Below, one piece after another: positions 36,550-45,754 of a DNA stretch of 64,000 nt. The notes beneath the pieces were generated by a model. That model saw only the letters and a program-made list of their open reading frames with translations, did no database searches and was not told the origin of the DNA. Source of the stretch: Vreelandella sedimenti (GTDB lineage: Bacteria > Pseudomonadota > Gammaproteobacteria > Pseudomonadales > Halomonadaceae); contig NZ_JACCGK010000012.1 of assembly GCF_013416325.1 (NCBI RefSeq), forward strand, positions 124,001-188,000, read 5' to 3'. How positions within the stretch are numbered: position 1 is the first letter of the stretch; the number at the start of each line of letters is the position of its first letter. The translations under genes were made by a program, and so were the position numbers.

Positions 36550-37577
36550 GCCGTAAAACCCTGCATAAAAGCGGTCAGATTGGCGCTTAGATGTTCAGTG
36601 GGGTAACCGCCCTCCTGAATAATCACCATGGGTAGCGAGAGCGCCGCCAAGCGTTTGCCTACCTCGACAAATGCCTCGGTTTCCACCGTAAGCCCCGCTA
36701 GCGGGTCATCTTTGTGAGCGTCTAACCCGAGCGCTACTACCACGGCATCCGGCTCATAGCGCTGCAGGTGATCAATTAGAATCGCCAAGGCGTCGAGATA
36801 AACATCACCGTCACCGCCTAACGGTAGCGGCAGATTAACATTAGCCCCCTCGCCTTCTCCGCTGCCGGTCTCATCAGCGCCGCCCCAAAAGAACGGGTAG
36901 AAGTCGCTGGGATCAACGTGGAGTGAGCCTGTCCAGACATCGCCACGATCATAAAAAATATCCTGGGTGCCGTTGCCGTGGTGCAGATCCACATCGATGA
37001 TCGCCACTTTGGCAAAGCGTTCACGCAGCACGGTCGCCGCCAGCGCTGAATTATTCAGCAGGCAAAAGCCCCCAGCGCGCTCCGGCCCGGCATGGTGACC
37101 CGGCGGGCGGCACAGCGCATAGGCCGTTGGAGTGCCATTCAGCACTTCTTCTGCTGCGGCTTCAGCGCTCGCCGCCGAGGCCAGCGCGCCTTGAAAGCTC
37201 GTCTCGCTTAGCGGGCAGGCCATATCGTGCAAATGCCAGCCCGCTTGCCCAATCGGGTGGCGCGGGTAGTGGTGGCCACCGCCGCAAGGGTGAATGTTTG
37301 GCGCAACCACTTCCGCCGCATTGGGCAGCGCCTGCCAGCGAGCGTAAATGGTGTCCAAAAAAGTGAGGTAACGCGGCGTATGTATCTGTTCCAGGCGCTT
37401 GCGCAGCTTAGGCGAATCGACCTCGGCAGGTGTGGACAGGGTCAGCCCTGCCGTTGCCAGCCCCTGGGTAAGCAGCTCAGCGCGCACCGGCCCTTCCGGC
37501 GAAGGCACGGGCTGGCCGCGCAGCAGAAAAGTCGGCGGCGCATGCATCGCCTGGTCAGGGTGATAAAAACACTTCAT
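36546..37577 (-). CDS. Histone deacetylase-family amidohydrolase (HDAC3)
   Basis: A 343-aa HDAC-fold zinc enzyme resembling acetylpolyamine amidohydrolase, with start MKCFYHPDQAMHAP, CRPPGHHAG (His161/162), IDVDLHHGNG (zinc ligands Asp197, His199), LGLDAHKDDP (zinc ligand Asp286) and QEGGYPTEH (Tyr). It lies 21 bases after the TRAP dctM gene and overlaps HDAC2 by 4 bp. It probably removes an acyl group from a compound imported by the TRAP system. The N-terminus is similar to that of HDAC1. Confidence 0.88.
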   Translation of the reverse strand: MKCFYHPDQAMHAPPTFLLRGQPVPSPEGPVRAELLTQGLATAGLTLSTPAEVDSPKLRKRLEQIHTPRYLTFLDTIYARWQALPNAAEVVAPNIHPCGGGHHYPRHPIGQAGWHLHDMACPLSETSFQGALASAASAEAAAEEVLNGTPTAYALCRPPGHHAGPERAGGFCLLNNSALAATVLRERFAKVAIIDVDLHHGNGTQDIFYDRGDVWTGSLHVDPSDFYPFFWGGADETGSGEGEGANVNLPLPLGGDGDVYLDALAILIDHLQRYEPDAVVVALGLDAHKDDPLAGLTVETEAFVEVGKRLAALSLPMVIIQEGGYPTEHLSANLTAFMQGFTA

Positions 37578-37598
37578 GGGTCGCAGTCCTTAGCTAAA

Positions 37599-38873
37599 TT
37601 ACAGCAGTGACGGAATCCAGGTAGAGAGCGCCGGAAACGCCGCCAGCAACACAATCACCACCACAAACGACACGTAAAACGGCAGCGAGGCCACGATTGC
37701 CCGTTCATAAGGCACCTCGGCTATTCGCGCGGCGGTCATCAGCGTCATCCCCACTGGCGGTGTCACATTGGAGATATTGAGCACCACGATCATCAGGATC
37801 GCGAAGTGGAGCGGGTCAAAGCCCAGCTGGATCATTGCTGGCACCAGCACCGGTGCAATGACCACCAGTGCGGGCAGCACATCCATCACCGTGCCAATCA
37901 CCAAGAGTAGCAGACACACCAGCATCAGTTGCACAAAGGCCGCATCGCTCAAAGTGGTGATCATGCTGGCCGCATCCCTGGCTATCCCTGAGCGGGTAAC
38001 GAACCAGCCCAATACCGCCGAGGTGGCTAACAGGAAAAAAACCACGCCAGAGAAGCGCACCGTGGTCACCAGCGCATCCCAGATTTTGCGCCAGGTGAGA
38101 TTACGGTAGAAGACCACGCCAATCACGATGGCGTACACCGCCGCAAAGCCCGAAGCTTCGGTAATCGTGGTGAGACCCGAGAGAATCCCGCCAAGAATAA
38201 TCAGCGGCACCACCATGGCAGGCAGCGCGACTAACAGTGCAATGATGGCCGCCTTAAAGGGTGTAGGAGCCTGTTTCGGGTAGTTGCGCTTCCAGGCCAG
38301 GAAGAAGCTGACGCCCAGCAGTGCCAGCGCCATCAACAGGCCAGGAATAATACCACCGGCAAACAGGTCAATCACCGAAATATCCCGCAGCAGTGTGGCG
38401 TACACCACCATCACCACGCTGGGGGGAATAATCGGCCCGATGATGGAAGAACAGGCGGTAACCGCAGCGGCGTATTCGGCATCGTAGCCCTGCTTTTTCA
38501 TCTCAGGAATCATGATTTTGCCGATGGCGACGGTATCGGTGACCGCCGCGCCGGTGAGTCCCGCAAAGAACACCGAGACTGAGATATTAACGTGGGAGAG
38601 TGACCCGCGCACCCGGCCGAACAGCGCATTGTTGAAGGCGATCAGCTTGTGGGTCAGCCCGCCCTGGTTCATCAGCTCAGCGGTGAAAATAAAGTAGGGC
38701 ACGGCAATCAGCAGAAAGCCGGAGACGCCGGAGAACATGCGGTCGGCAATGATGCCGAGCATGCGCTCTCCCCCAATGGCAAAGCCACCCGCCAGCCCCG
38801 ACATGGCCATCACTACCGCTACCGGCGCACCGATAAACAGCAGCACGACAAACGCAATAATTGCAGGGGTCAT
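37599..38873 (-). CDS. dctM: TRAP transporter large permease (DctM family)
   Basis: A 424-aa, about 12-segment membrane protein: LLIAVPYFIFTAELMNQGG, FFAGLTGAAVTDTVAIG and IIPPSVVMVVYATL are standard DctM motifs. Its start overlaps the stop of dctQ by 4 bp. A second TRAP system, distinct in sequence from that at 18721-21528, coupled to deacetylases and amino-acid enzymes. Confidence 0.94.
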   Translation of the reverse strand: MTPAIIAFVVLLFIGAPVAVVMAMSGLAGGFAIGGERMLGIIADRMFSGVSGFLLIAVPYFIFTAELMNQGGLTHKLIAFNNALFGRVRGSLSHVNISVSVFFAGLTGAAVTDTVAIGKIMIPEMKKQGYDAEYAAAVTACSSIIGPIIPPSVVMVVYATLLRDISVIDLFAGGIIPGLLMALALLGVSFFLAWKRNYPKQAPTPFKAAIIALLVALPAMVVPLIILGGILSGLTTITEASGFAAVYAIVIGVVFYRNLTWRKIWDALVTTVRFSGVVFFLLATSAVLGWFVTRSGIARDAASMITTLSDAAFVQLMLVCLLLLVIGTVMDVLPALVVIAPVLVPAMIQLGFDPLHFAILMIVVLNISNVTPPVGMTLMTAARIAEVPYERAIVASLPFYVSFVVVIVLLAAFPALSTWIPSLL

Positions 38874-39415
38874 GAGCGGTGTTCCCCGTCAGTGGTGTCG
38901 ATGAGTTCGCCAATCACGTCCTGCTCATCAATGAAGTGCTCCAGCAGAGCAAAACCATGCACCAGATGCAGCAGCATGAGGATGCCACTGAGAGGCACCA
39001 CAATAGCGGTCACCTTGCTGGGAATGCGGATTTGATCGGAGACCATGTAGACCTGGGTGGCACTGGTGAAGTAATCCCAGCCGTACCACGTCAGCATCAG
39101 TGCAAACAGGCCAATCACCGCCAGGCAGAGCCCGGCAGCCACTTGCACCATCACTCTGGGCAAGCTGCGAACCAGCAGGGTCATGGTGACGTGCTCGCCA
39201 TAGCGCAGCGAAATCGTCATGGAAAGAAAGCCGATCCAGGGCAGAAACAGCCGCGCCAGCGAGTAAGTCCAGCTAAGCGTGCTGCCGGTGATCAGCTTGT
39301 AGAGAAACGCAGTGAACGAGATGCCCAGCATCGCCAGAATACAGCCCACACACACCACGATGGCCACCTGATTGACGAGGTCGCTCACGCGGCGCAAAGG
39401 AGTTAAAACGCCCAT
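38870..39415 (-). CDS. dctQ: TRAP transporter small permease (DctQ family)
   Basis: A 181-aa protein with four hydrophobic segments and a longer acidic, hydrophilic C-terminus (FIDEQDVIGELIDTTDG). Typical loop FLSMTISLRYGEHVTMTLL after the second segment. Overlaps dctM by 4 bp and follows dctP after 99 bases. Confidence 0.9.
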   Translation of the reverse strand: MGVLTPLRRVSDLVNQVAIVVCVGCILAMLGISFTAFLYKLITGSTLSWTYSLARLFLPWIGFLSMTISLRYGEHVTMTLLVRSLPRVMVQVAAGLCLAVIGLFALMLTWYGWDYFTSATQVYMVSDQIRIPSKVTAIVVPLSGILMLLHLVHGFALLEHFIDEQDVIGELIDTTDGEHRS

Positions 39416-39514
39416 GGTTTTTCCTCACGCGGGGGCCTCACATCACCCCAGCGTATATCGTTCGCTAACCGTGATTGGCTCTGTTTTTTGGACCCAGCTT
39501 TATTGGCCCTGCAT

Positions 39515-40588
39515 TTATTGACCATAAGTGCGGTAGTCGTCTTCTGCCAACTGCTGGCCGACGCGTTCAACTTCGTCAAGCAGCCCCTGGACGCGGGCTT
39601 CGTCCATGCCGAAGTCATCGACGATCCACTCCTGCCAAGCGGGACGAGCAATTTCCGCCATCCGCTCACGCTCGGCGTCGGGCATCAGGTAGCACTCTTC
39701 AAAGCGCTCACAGGACTCCACCCAGCTCGCAGTGGCCAAGGCACCAGACATACCGTGGCTCAGTTGAATCGCTTCCCGGGCGGAGCTGATCACCGCCTGC
39801 TGATGCTCTTCGGGCAGCGACTGGTACCAAGACTCGCTGACCACCCAGGGGGCGCTGTTATACACATGCCCGGTGAGCGTGGTGTAGTCAGTCACCGCAT
39901 CAAAATTGAAGGTGGTGTTGAGCACCGGCGCATTGAACTGACCATCGGCAAGTCCGGTTTCCAGCGCGGTGATTAGCTCGCCCCAGGGCAGCGGGGTGGC
40001 CGAAGCGCCTAGCGAGCGCATGATTGCCACGTGGGCAGGGTTCTCTTCGGTACGAATATTGAGGCCTTCTAAATCCTCGACGGTCTCAATCAAGCGCACG
40101 TTATTAGTGAAGGCGACGAAGCCACCGCCATCGTCGAAGGTACCCAGGTAACGCATGTCGGCGGCTTCGACGGTGCCGGACATAAAATCGGCGAACCATT
40201 CGCTATCAAAGAAACTCCACGCCTGACGCCAGTTGGTAAACAGGAAAGGCGCCGTGACGACTTGGTAGTCTTCGTAGAAGGATGACATCGCCCCTGCAGA
40301 CATAATCGTCGACTGCAGCGTTCGCCCGCCCTGCACTTCCGAGCCGTTTTCCACCTCGGAGCCTAGCTGGCCGCCGCCGAAGATCGTGACCTCAATATCC
40401 CCGTCAGTTCGCGCCTCCACCAGGTTCTTGAAATGCACCAGTGCCGGATAGATTTCGTTATTGCTCATATCCTCTGGCAACTGCGTAGCGATCACCATTT
40501 CATAGGATTGCGCTTGGGCATTGGCGCTGGCAATAGCCAACGGGAGCGCCGCCAGGGCGGCGATAAGCAAGGATTGATTAGCTTTCAT
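39515..40588 (-). CDS. dctP: TRAP transporter solute-binding protein (DctP family)
   Basis: A 357-aa secreted binding protein. The signal peptide ends near SANAQAQSYE. GGGQLGSEVENGSEVQGG and LNIRTEENPAHVAIM (with the conserved ligand Arg) identify the DctP family. The ATG at 40588 is preferred since the signal peptide starts there; the open frame extends 19 codons upstream. Located between the ornithine-cyclodeaminase-like gene and dctQ. Confidence 0.92.
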   Translation of the reverse strand: MKANQSLLIAALAALPLAIASANAQAQSYEMVIATQLPEDMSNNEIYPALVHFKNLVEARTDGDIEVTIFGGGQLGSEVENGSEVQGGRTLQSTIMSAGAMSSFYEDYQVVTAPFLFTNWRQAWSFFDSEWFADFMSGTVEAADMRYLGTFDDGGGFVAFTNNVRLIETVEDLEGLNIRTEENPAHVAIMRSLGASATPLPWGELITALETGLADGQFNAPVLNTTFNFDAVTDYTTLTGHVYNSAPWVVSESWYQSLPEEHQQAVISSAREAIQLSHGMSGALATASWVESCERFEECYLMPDAERERMAEIARPAWQEWIVDDFGMDEARVQGLLDEVERVGQQLAEDDYRTYGQ

Positions 40589-40686
40589 AACATGCCTCGT
40601 TTTGGTTATTGGCCGGTCTTCGTTATGAGTGGCGTTGCTACCCATCGGGTAGCGATGGTGTTGTTAATACGATTATTATTAAAAAG

Positions 40687-41628
40687 TCATGACTGTTCCG
40701 GTAGCGACTCCCACACTTCAATGGCGGCGGCTAAATCTTCCAGGGAAGCGCCTACCGATTTGAAGAGCGTGATGGCGTCCGGTGCGGAGCGCCCCGATTT
40801 AGTCCCTGCCAGCACCTCAGCAAGCTCCGCCTTAATCTGGTCGAACTGGAATTCGCCCTCTTCAATGGCTTGCAGGATGTCGCCCGCCTCGCCTTTGGCA
40901 CCGGCGTAGGTGTCTACAAATACTTCTGAACGGCGCAGACACAGCGCATCGGTTTCGCGCATCTGTGGTCGAAACGCGCCGATCAGATCCAGGTGAGTGC
41001 CGGGCGTTAGCCACTCACCTTTAATCAGCGGCTGATTGGAGAGCGTTACGCAGCTAATGATGTCCGCCTCAGCGACAGCATCCGCCAACTCCTCCACCAC
41101 ATGGGTTTCGAAGCGTTCGGCGTACTCGTCGGCAATCGCAGCCGCTTTGTTGGGATTGCGGCCCCAGATCAGCACGCGTTTGATGGGGCGTACGCTGGCG
41201 TGAGCCTCGACCACCATGGGCGCTAACTTGCCCGTACCCACCACCAGTAGCGTTTCTGCGTTTTCATTGGCCAAGGCTTGAGCGGCCAGCGCGGAGGCCG
41301 CCGCCGTGCGACGCCGGGTTAGCTCGCTGCCATCGATACACGCCAGCGGCTGGCCGTGCTTGCCCTCGCTGAGCAAGTAAAGCCCAGAGATTGCCGGGAT
41401 ACCGTGGTCGGCGTTTTGCGGAAACACGTTGACCATTTTCACGCCGATGTAACCCGCCGCTTCCCAGGCGGGCATTAGCAGCATGGTGGCTTCACCATCT
41501 GGCCGGTGCATCGCATGGTGATGGCGGGGAGGAGACTCCACGCCATTCACGAACGTTGTGTGTAGCCGCTTGATCAAGCCATCCCACGTTAGGTGGCGAG
41601 TGACCTCTTGGGCAGAAACAACCCGCAT
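40687..41628 (-). CDS. Ornithine cyclodeaminase/mu-crystallin family protein
   Basis: A 313-aa Rossmann protein of the OCD/mu-crystallin family, which includes ornithine cyclodeaminase, alanine dehydrogenase and imine (ketimine) reductases. Seen are GVKMVNVFPQN (substrate Lys region), LTRRRTAAASALAAQ and LLVVGTGKLAPMVVEAH (dinucleotide binding). It starts one base after the RidA gene ends, so the two act together: imines made or reduced by one and scavenged by the other. The exact substrate is unknown. Confidence 0.88.
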   Translation of the reverse strand: MRVVSAQEVTRHLTWDGLIKRLHTTFVNGVESPPRHHHAMHRPDGEATMLLMPAWEAAGYIGVKMVNVFPQNADHGIPAISGLYLLSEGKHGQPLACIDGSELTRRRTAAASALAAQALANENAETLLVVGTGKLAPMVVEAHASVRPIKRVLIWGRNPNKAAAIADEYAERFETHVVEELADAVAEADIISCVTLSNQPLIKGEWLTPGTHLDLIGAFRPQMRETDALCLRRSEVFVDTYAGAKGEAGDILQAIEEGEFQFDQIKAELAEVLAGTKSGRSAPDAITLFKSVGASLEDLAAAIEVWESLPEQS

Positions 41629-41629
41629 A

Positions 41630-41986
41630 TCAGGCCTCCGGCAGCGCGGCTACCACCATGATTTCCACTTTCCACTCGGGTTTTGCGAGCTGGGCTTCAA
41701 GCGCTGCACGCACGGGCGGGCGGCCAGGCACCACCCAGGCATCCCAAGCGGCGTTCATTTGGTCAAACTCCGCCATGCTGGTGACCCAGATTTGCGCTGA
41801 AATCAGATGCTCTTTTGAGGTGCCCGCTTGGGCTAGCAGTTGATCGATACGCGCAAGCACCTGCTCGGTTTGGCCGCGCATATCCGCTGTGGCATCAGGA
41901 GGAACCTGGCCCGCAAGGTAAACGGTGCCGTTGTGAATCGCCACTTGGCTCATACGTGCATTGCTGTCTTGATAGGTAACGCCCAT
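41630..41986 (-). CDS. RidA-family imine deaminase
   Basis: A 118-aa RidA/YjgF/UK114-fold protein, usual length. Family marks are LAGQVPPDATADMRGQTEQVLARI in outline (20 to 45 region), SAQIWVTSMAEFDQMNAAW, and GRPPVRAALEAQLAKP with the conserved catalytic Arg. RidA hydrolyses reactive enamine/imine intermediates released by PLP or amine-oxidising enzymes. As first gene of the long minus-strand operon it supports an amine or amino-acid substrate for the pathway. Confidence 0.9.
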   Translation of the reverse strand: MGVTYQDSNARMSQVAIHNGTVYLAGQVPPDATADMRGQTEQVLARIDQLLAQAGTSKEHLISAQIWVTSMAEFDQMNAAWDAWVVPGRPPVRAALEAQLAKPEWKVEIMVVAALPEA

Positions 41987-42062
41987 GGTGTTGCTCCTTG
42001 AAAGCGGTGCTGCTGATATAAATGGTTTTGATATAGGGGATTAGTCAAAGACTAAAGCGCTA

Positions 42063-42120
42063 GCAGGCAAATTACTTGCCCGAAGCTGAGGTAGATTTGC
42101 CCGCAAGTCATGCAGGCAAG
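42063..42120. promoter_or_regulatory. AraC-type operator array
   Basis: Upstream of the RidA operon, TTGCCCG occurs at 42076 and 42097, exactly 21 bp apart and in the same orientation. GCAGGCAA occurs at 42063 and 42112 in the opposite sense. Direct repeats two helical turns apart are typical AraC-family half-sites. The AraC gene ends at 42171, just beyond, so it is the likely binder. Confidence 0.5.
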
Positions 42121-42170
42121 AAAATTTTATCACTATCGGTTCGGCGAGGGGCTAATGGCCAGATGAGAGC

Positions 42171-42938
42171 CTAACGATCTGAAGAAGGGGAAAGCTCGAA
42201 ATAACGTCGATAGGCGCGGGAAAAACTGCCTTGATCGCGAAAGCCAACCAGCATGGCGATATGCCCCAGGCTGAGCGTGCTATGGCGAACCAGTGTGCGG
42301 GCATGCTCTAAGCGCCTGCGCTGTACATAGGCCAGCGGCGTCACGCCGGTCAGCTCGCGAAAGCAGGAGTGAAAGTGGCCTGGGCTCAAGGCACACAAAG
42401 CAGCTAACTGCTCCACGCGGATCTCATCGGCAAGATGCTGATCCAACCAGGCATCCAAACGCGCAAGATCCAGGCGTTCGCTAATACAGTGTTGGCCCAA
42501 CTGCCCAACCGCTGTGGAAGAGGTGTCATGCAGATACATGGTCAGCGCGCGTAACAGCAGAATCGCAATTTCGTTCTGTAGCGCGGGGCACTGTTCAAGC
42601 TGATTCGCCAGGGCGTGGGTAAGCTGGTTTAACGCGGGGGGTACGCTGAAAAAACGCGGTTTATCGAACAGGCGCTCAATCTCGCTGCCTTTCTCAAGAG
42701 AAGCTAACTGGGCAACGGGTATATCCAACACTAAGGTACGATTGCTGCCATCACCCTGGTACTCGTGGTGGCGCGACGAGGGAATCAGACACCCACGGCG
42801 AGCGGTAACCCGCTCCCCCTGACCTTCCATCGAAAGCTCCGTAACACCACAAGTGGCCAGAATAAGTTGATGGAAGTCGTGGGTATGGGCCACCTGCTCT
42901 TGGGCTAAATTGCGGCTATGCAGCTCAAAATGGGCCAT
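42171..42938 (-). CDS. AraC-family transcriptional regulator
   Basis: A 255-aa regulator. The N-terminal half looks like a cupin-type effector domain (AHTHDFHQLIL), and the C-terminal 100 residues hold the two helix-turn-helix motifs: VEQLAALCALSPGHFHSCF and LGHIAMLVGFRDQGSFSRA with the AraC signature. It is on the same strand as the RidA-to-aminotransferase operon and directly upstream of it, so it probably activates it. The effector is unknown. Confidence 0.9.
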   Translation of the reverse strand: MAHFELHSRNLAQEQVAHTHDFHQLILATCGVTELSMEGQGERVTARRGCLIPSSRHHEYQGDGSNRTLVLDIPVAQLASLEKGSEIERLFDKPRFFSVPPALNQLTHALANQLEQCPALQNEIAILLLRALTMYLHDTSSTAVGQLGQHCISERLDLARLDAWLDQHLADEIRVEQLAALCALSPGHFHSCFRELTGVTPLAYVQRRRLEHARTLVRHSTLSLGHIAMLVGFRDQGSFSRAYRRYFELSPSSDR

Positions 42939-43135
42939 AGTGGGGTACCGTCTGTACGTCGAAGGCTATTTCAGCACTATAAAACGGCTAAGCAACAAAA
43001 AGCGAGGGTACAGCCAACTGTGGGCTAACGCTCTTCCGGGTAAGTGCACGGTATTTACTAAGCGCACTGGCTGTCATCCGCCAGTCATGGACTCAAGATA
43101 GCTTGTTCGTAAGCTGCCACAAGAGTCAAAACAAC

Positions 43136-44503
43136 ATGCCACAGCGCCGACGCCCCTCTCTCAGCTCTCCTCTCAGTGACCAGGAAGTCACGGCCCTAAC
43201 TCAATTAGCCAACGGCAATGCCCTACACCTACAGCGTGAAGCTGAACGCGAGGCGCAGCTAGCATCAGCTTTGACGCTGTTTCACTCAGCGGCGTCAACG
43301 ACCGAGACGCCGTTGAGCGGTATGAAGATACTGATGATTTCGGATGCCTACTTCCCCCGCGTTAATGGAGTTTCCACCTCCATCGCCAGTTTTCGCGGCG
43401 CCCTTGAGCGTTTGGGTCACTCGGTCACGCTGATCTGCCCCGATTATCCCGTGGGCCAAGTTGACGAACCGGGCGTATTGCGCATTCGCTCGCACCAGGT
43501 ACCCGGCGATCCGGAGGATCGCATGATGCGCTATCGGGACTTGATCGCCCTGACTCCGCAGCTTGCCGCTGAAGCCTTTGACCTTATTCATGTCCACACC
43601 CCCTTTACCGCCCACTATGCCGGTGTAGCGCTGGGTCGTCGGCTCGGGCTTCCGGTGGTTGCGACCTACCACACCCTGTTTGAGGAGTATGTTCACCACT
43701 ATATCCGTTGGCTTCCACGACGCTGGCTGCGACTTGCCGCGCGTCGTCTTTCAGTGCACCAGTGTCAGCAGCTCGACGCTTTGGTCGCTCCTTCACGGGC
43801 CATGCAGGAAGCCCTTACCCGCTACGGAGTGACCACGCCCTCCACGGTCATTCCCACCGGTTTGTCGCTGGAGTCTTTCTGCCACTCTCAGGGAGCCCAG
43901 GATGATAGCGATTTTCGTGCTCATTACGATCTGCCCCAAGAAGCACGCTTGCTGCTCTATGTTGGCCGCGCCGCCTTTGAGAAGAACATCGATTTTCTGA
44001 TCGATATGCTGCCCAAGGTATTAGCCGAACACCCCAACACCCGGCTGATCATTACCGGCGAAGGCCCGGCCCATGACTCGCTTGTCCGGCGCGCCCAGGA
44101 AGTTGGCGTGGCAGAATCGGTGCTGTTCCTCGGCTATCTCGACCGCAGCGGCCCGCTGCAAGCCGCCTACCGCGCCGCCGACGTTTTTGTGTTTGCGTCA
44201 CGCACTGAAACCCAGGGGCTGGTACTGCTGGAAGCGATGGCACTAGGGACGCCGGTGGTCTCCACCGCCATGATGGGCACGCTGGATGTACTAAAAGAAG
44301 GAGAGGGCTGCCTAATCGCCGAGGATAACCACGGCAACTTCGCCATCAAGGTCAACCGCCTGCTAAGCGATAACGCCCTGCGCCAACAGCTCGCCGAACG
44401 CGCCCAAACCTACGCCGCTAGCTGGCATGAAGATGCCAAAAGTACCGAGCTGGTTGCTCTTTATCGAAAGCTTGCGGCTGAGCGTTTGGATCATGGGAGT
44501 TAG
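43136..44503 (+). CDS. Glycosyltransferase family 4
   Basis: A 455-aa GT-B glycosyltransferase. After about 60 unusual N-terminal residues rich in Ser, Gln and Arg, the GT4 core begins at MKILMISDAYFPRVNGVSTS. DLIHVHTPFTAHYAG and ATYHTLFEEYVHHY follow, and the C-terminal half has YVGRAAFEKNIDFL and SRTETQGLVLLEAMALG with the donor-binding E-x7-E. Related to glycolipid or lipoglycan mannosyl/glucosyltransferases. The ATG at 43136 is preferred; a TTG at 43103 is a longer option. The acceptor is unknown and it is a single-gene unit. Confidence 0.87.
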   Translation: MPQRRRPSLSSPLSDQEVTALTQLANGNALHLQREAEREAQLASALTLFHSAASTTETPLSGMKILMISDAYFPRVNGVSTSIASFRGALERLGHSVTLICPDYPVGQVDEPGVLRIRSHQVPGDPEDRMMRYRDLIALTPQLAAEAFDLIHVHTPFTAHYAGVALGRRLGLPVVATYHTLFEEYVHHYIRWLPRRWLRLAARRLSVHQCQQLDALVAPSRAMQEALTRYGVTTPSTVIPTGLSLESFCHSQGAQDDSDFRAHYDLPQEARLLLYVGRAAFEKNIDFLIDMLPKVLAEHPNTRLIITGEGPAHDSLVRRAQEVGVAESVLFLGYLDRSGPLQAAYRAADVFVFASRTETQGLVLLEAMALGTPVVSTAMMGTLDVLKEGEGCLIAEDNHGNFAIKVNRLLSDNALRQQLAERAQTYAASWHEDAKSTELVALYRKLAAERLDHGS

Positions 44504-44822
44504 TACTAACCAGAACGCCGTTGGCACTTTAGCGATTTTGGTAACTAAAGAGGCATAGCGATGATTACTGAAACACTGAGGGCAGAGCGGCTGCAAAAGG
44601 GATCGTGATTACTGGTATGAGTGAAAGGAAAGCCATCAATATTCGTGGCAAGCTTCGAGAACGTCCACACGTACCTATGGTGGCAACCTGTACCTTTTTC
44701 TCTACTGGAATTGTTCTAACCGCTTTCAGAGCGGTCAGTATTCGGTGAGGATACGCAATGGAGAGGCTGCCAATTATTCCAAACAATAGCAGCACGTATT
44801 AAAACTGCCAAACTCATATAGT
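44504..44822. other. Intergenic region, nothing recognised
   Basis: A 319-base stretch between two convergent genes. It contains a 6-bp palindromic stem ACCGCT/AGCGGT at about 44709-44725 without a T-tract. No gene, RNA or insertion-sequence end could be supported. Composition changes from GC-rich at the left to AT-rich at the right. Confidence 0.5.
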
Positions 44823-45638
44823 TCAAATCCCTATCTTAGAAACAGCAGTAACAAAGAGAGCTATAATTAAAGATATTATAAAACTTCTCTTAACCCTGAA
44901 CCAAAAGCTACCAAACTTCACCTTATTCCACTCATCATTCAAATAAACCCCCACCTCCACCCTGAATGGAATTAAATATACATCATTTAAATTATCTAAA
45001 CACTCCTTAATTTCACCAACATCAGCTTCAATATTTTCCACGTTTTCTCCTGCTTTAAGCCTACCACCTAAGAAGTATATTCTAGCAACAATCGAAAGAA
45101 ACTCATCATTAAAAAACTCAAAGAGTTCATGTACTATTTTTTCAGCTTTAAAATCACCTTTTCTTTCCAAAAGGAGGTCAACTTTTATACTTTTCTCTTC
45201 AATATCCCTTAATACTTCAAATCCTATATGCTCTATAAAATTATCATAATAAAATAACAATCTTGAATGATAAGATTCATATTTTTGATCAAGCAAGCAG
45301 AGAGAGTTATGAGCAGCGGTTACTTCAGCGATATACGAATGAGCCAAACCTCTTATATCATCACACCACTTAATCCTATACTTATTTAACTCATTCTCTT
45401 TATTATTAAAAGAAATCAATATACTTACCAACCCAGCAATAACCCCTGCAACTAAAAAACCTATATCCTTGGCCTCTCCGGTTATGAACTTAGCCATCAT
45501 AGAAAAAATTAAAAACGTAAAAATAATACTCAAAAAAATTATTAATAATATTTCCCATATCCAGCCATACTGGATGTACTTTGTATCTTTAAATTTTATC
45601 CAGTCAATTAAATTATGCATTTCATGCTCTTTATCCAC
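44823..45638 (-). CDS. AT-rich hypothetical membrane protein
   Basis: A 271-aa protein I do not recognise. Two membrane segments at about 27-50 and 58-80 (IFLSIIFTFLIFSMM, DIGFLVAGVIAGLVSILI), a soluble region of about 160 mostly helical residues, and a final membrane segment (SFIISLIIALFVTAV). Its codons are strongly AT-biased, unlike neighbours, which points to recent transfer. The layout resembles small membrane proteins of defence or stress islands, but no function can be assigned. GTG start at 45638 follows AGGGGG at 8 bases; ATG at 45620 is an alternative. Confidence 0.7.
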   Translation of the reverse strand: MDKEHEMHNLIDWIKFKDTKYIQYGWIWEILLIIFLSIIFTFLIFSMMAKFITGEAKDIGFLVAGVIAGLVSILISFNNKENELNKYRIKWCDDIRGLAHSYIAEVTAAHNSLCLLDQKYESYHSRLLFYYDNFIEHIGFEVLRDIEEKSIKVDLLLERKGDFKAEKIVHELFEFFNDEFLSIVARIYFLGGRLKAGENVENIEADVGEIKECLDNLNDVYLIPFRVEVGVYLNDEWNKVKFGSFWFRVKRSFIISLIIALFVTAVSKIGI

Positions 45639-45754
45639 AATGTCTTCCCCCTGAATACCATCTACCCACCACCCTTTGTACTAGTTAGCATCCGCCCCTG
45701 TTTGCTTCAATTCGCGGCGAGCCCTCTCTATCTAGGGGCTTCTAAGTGGTTCGC

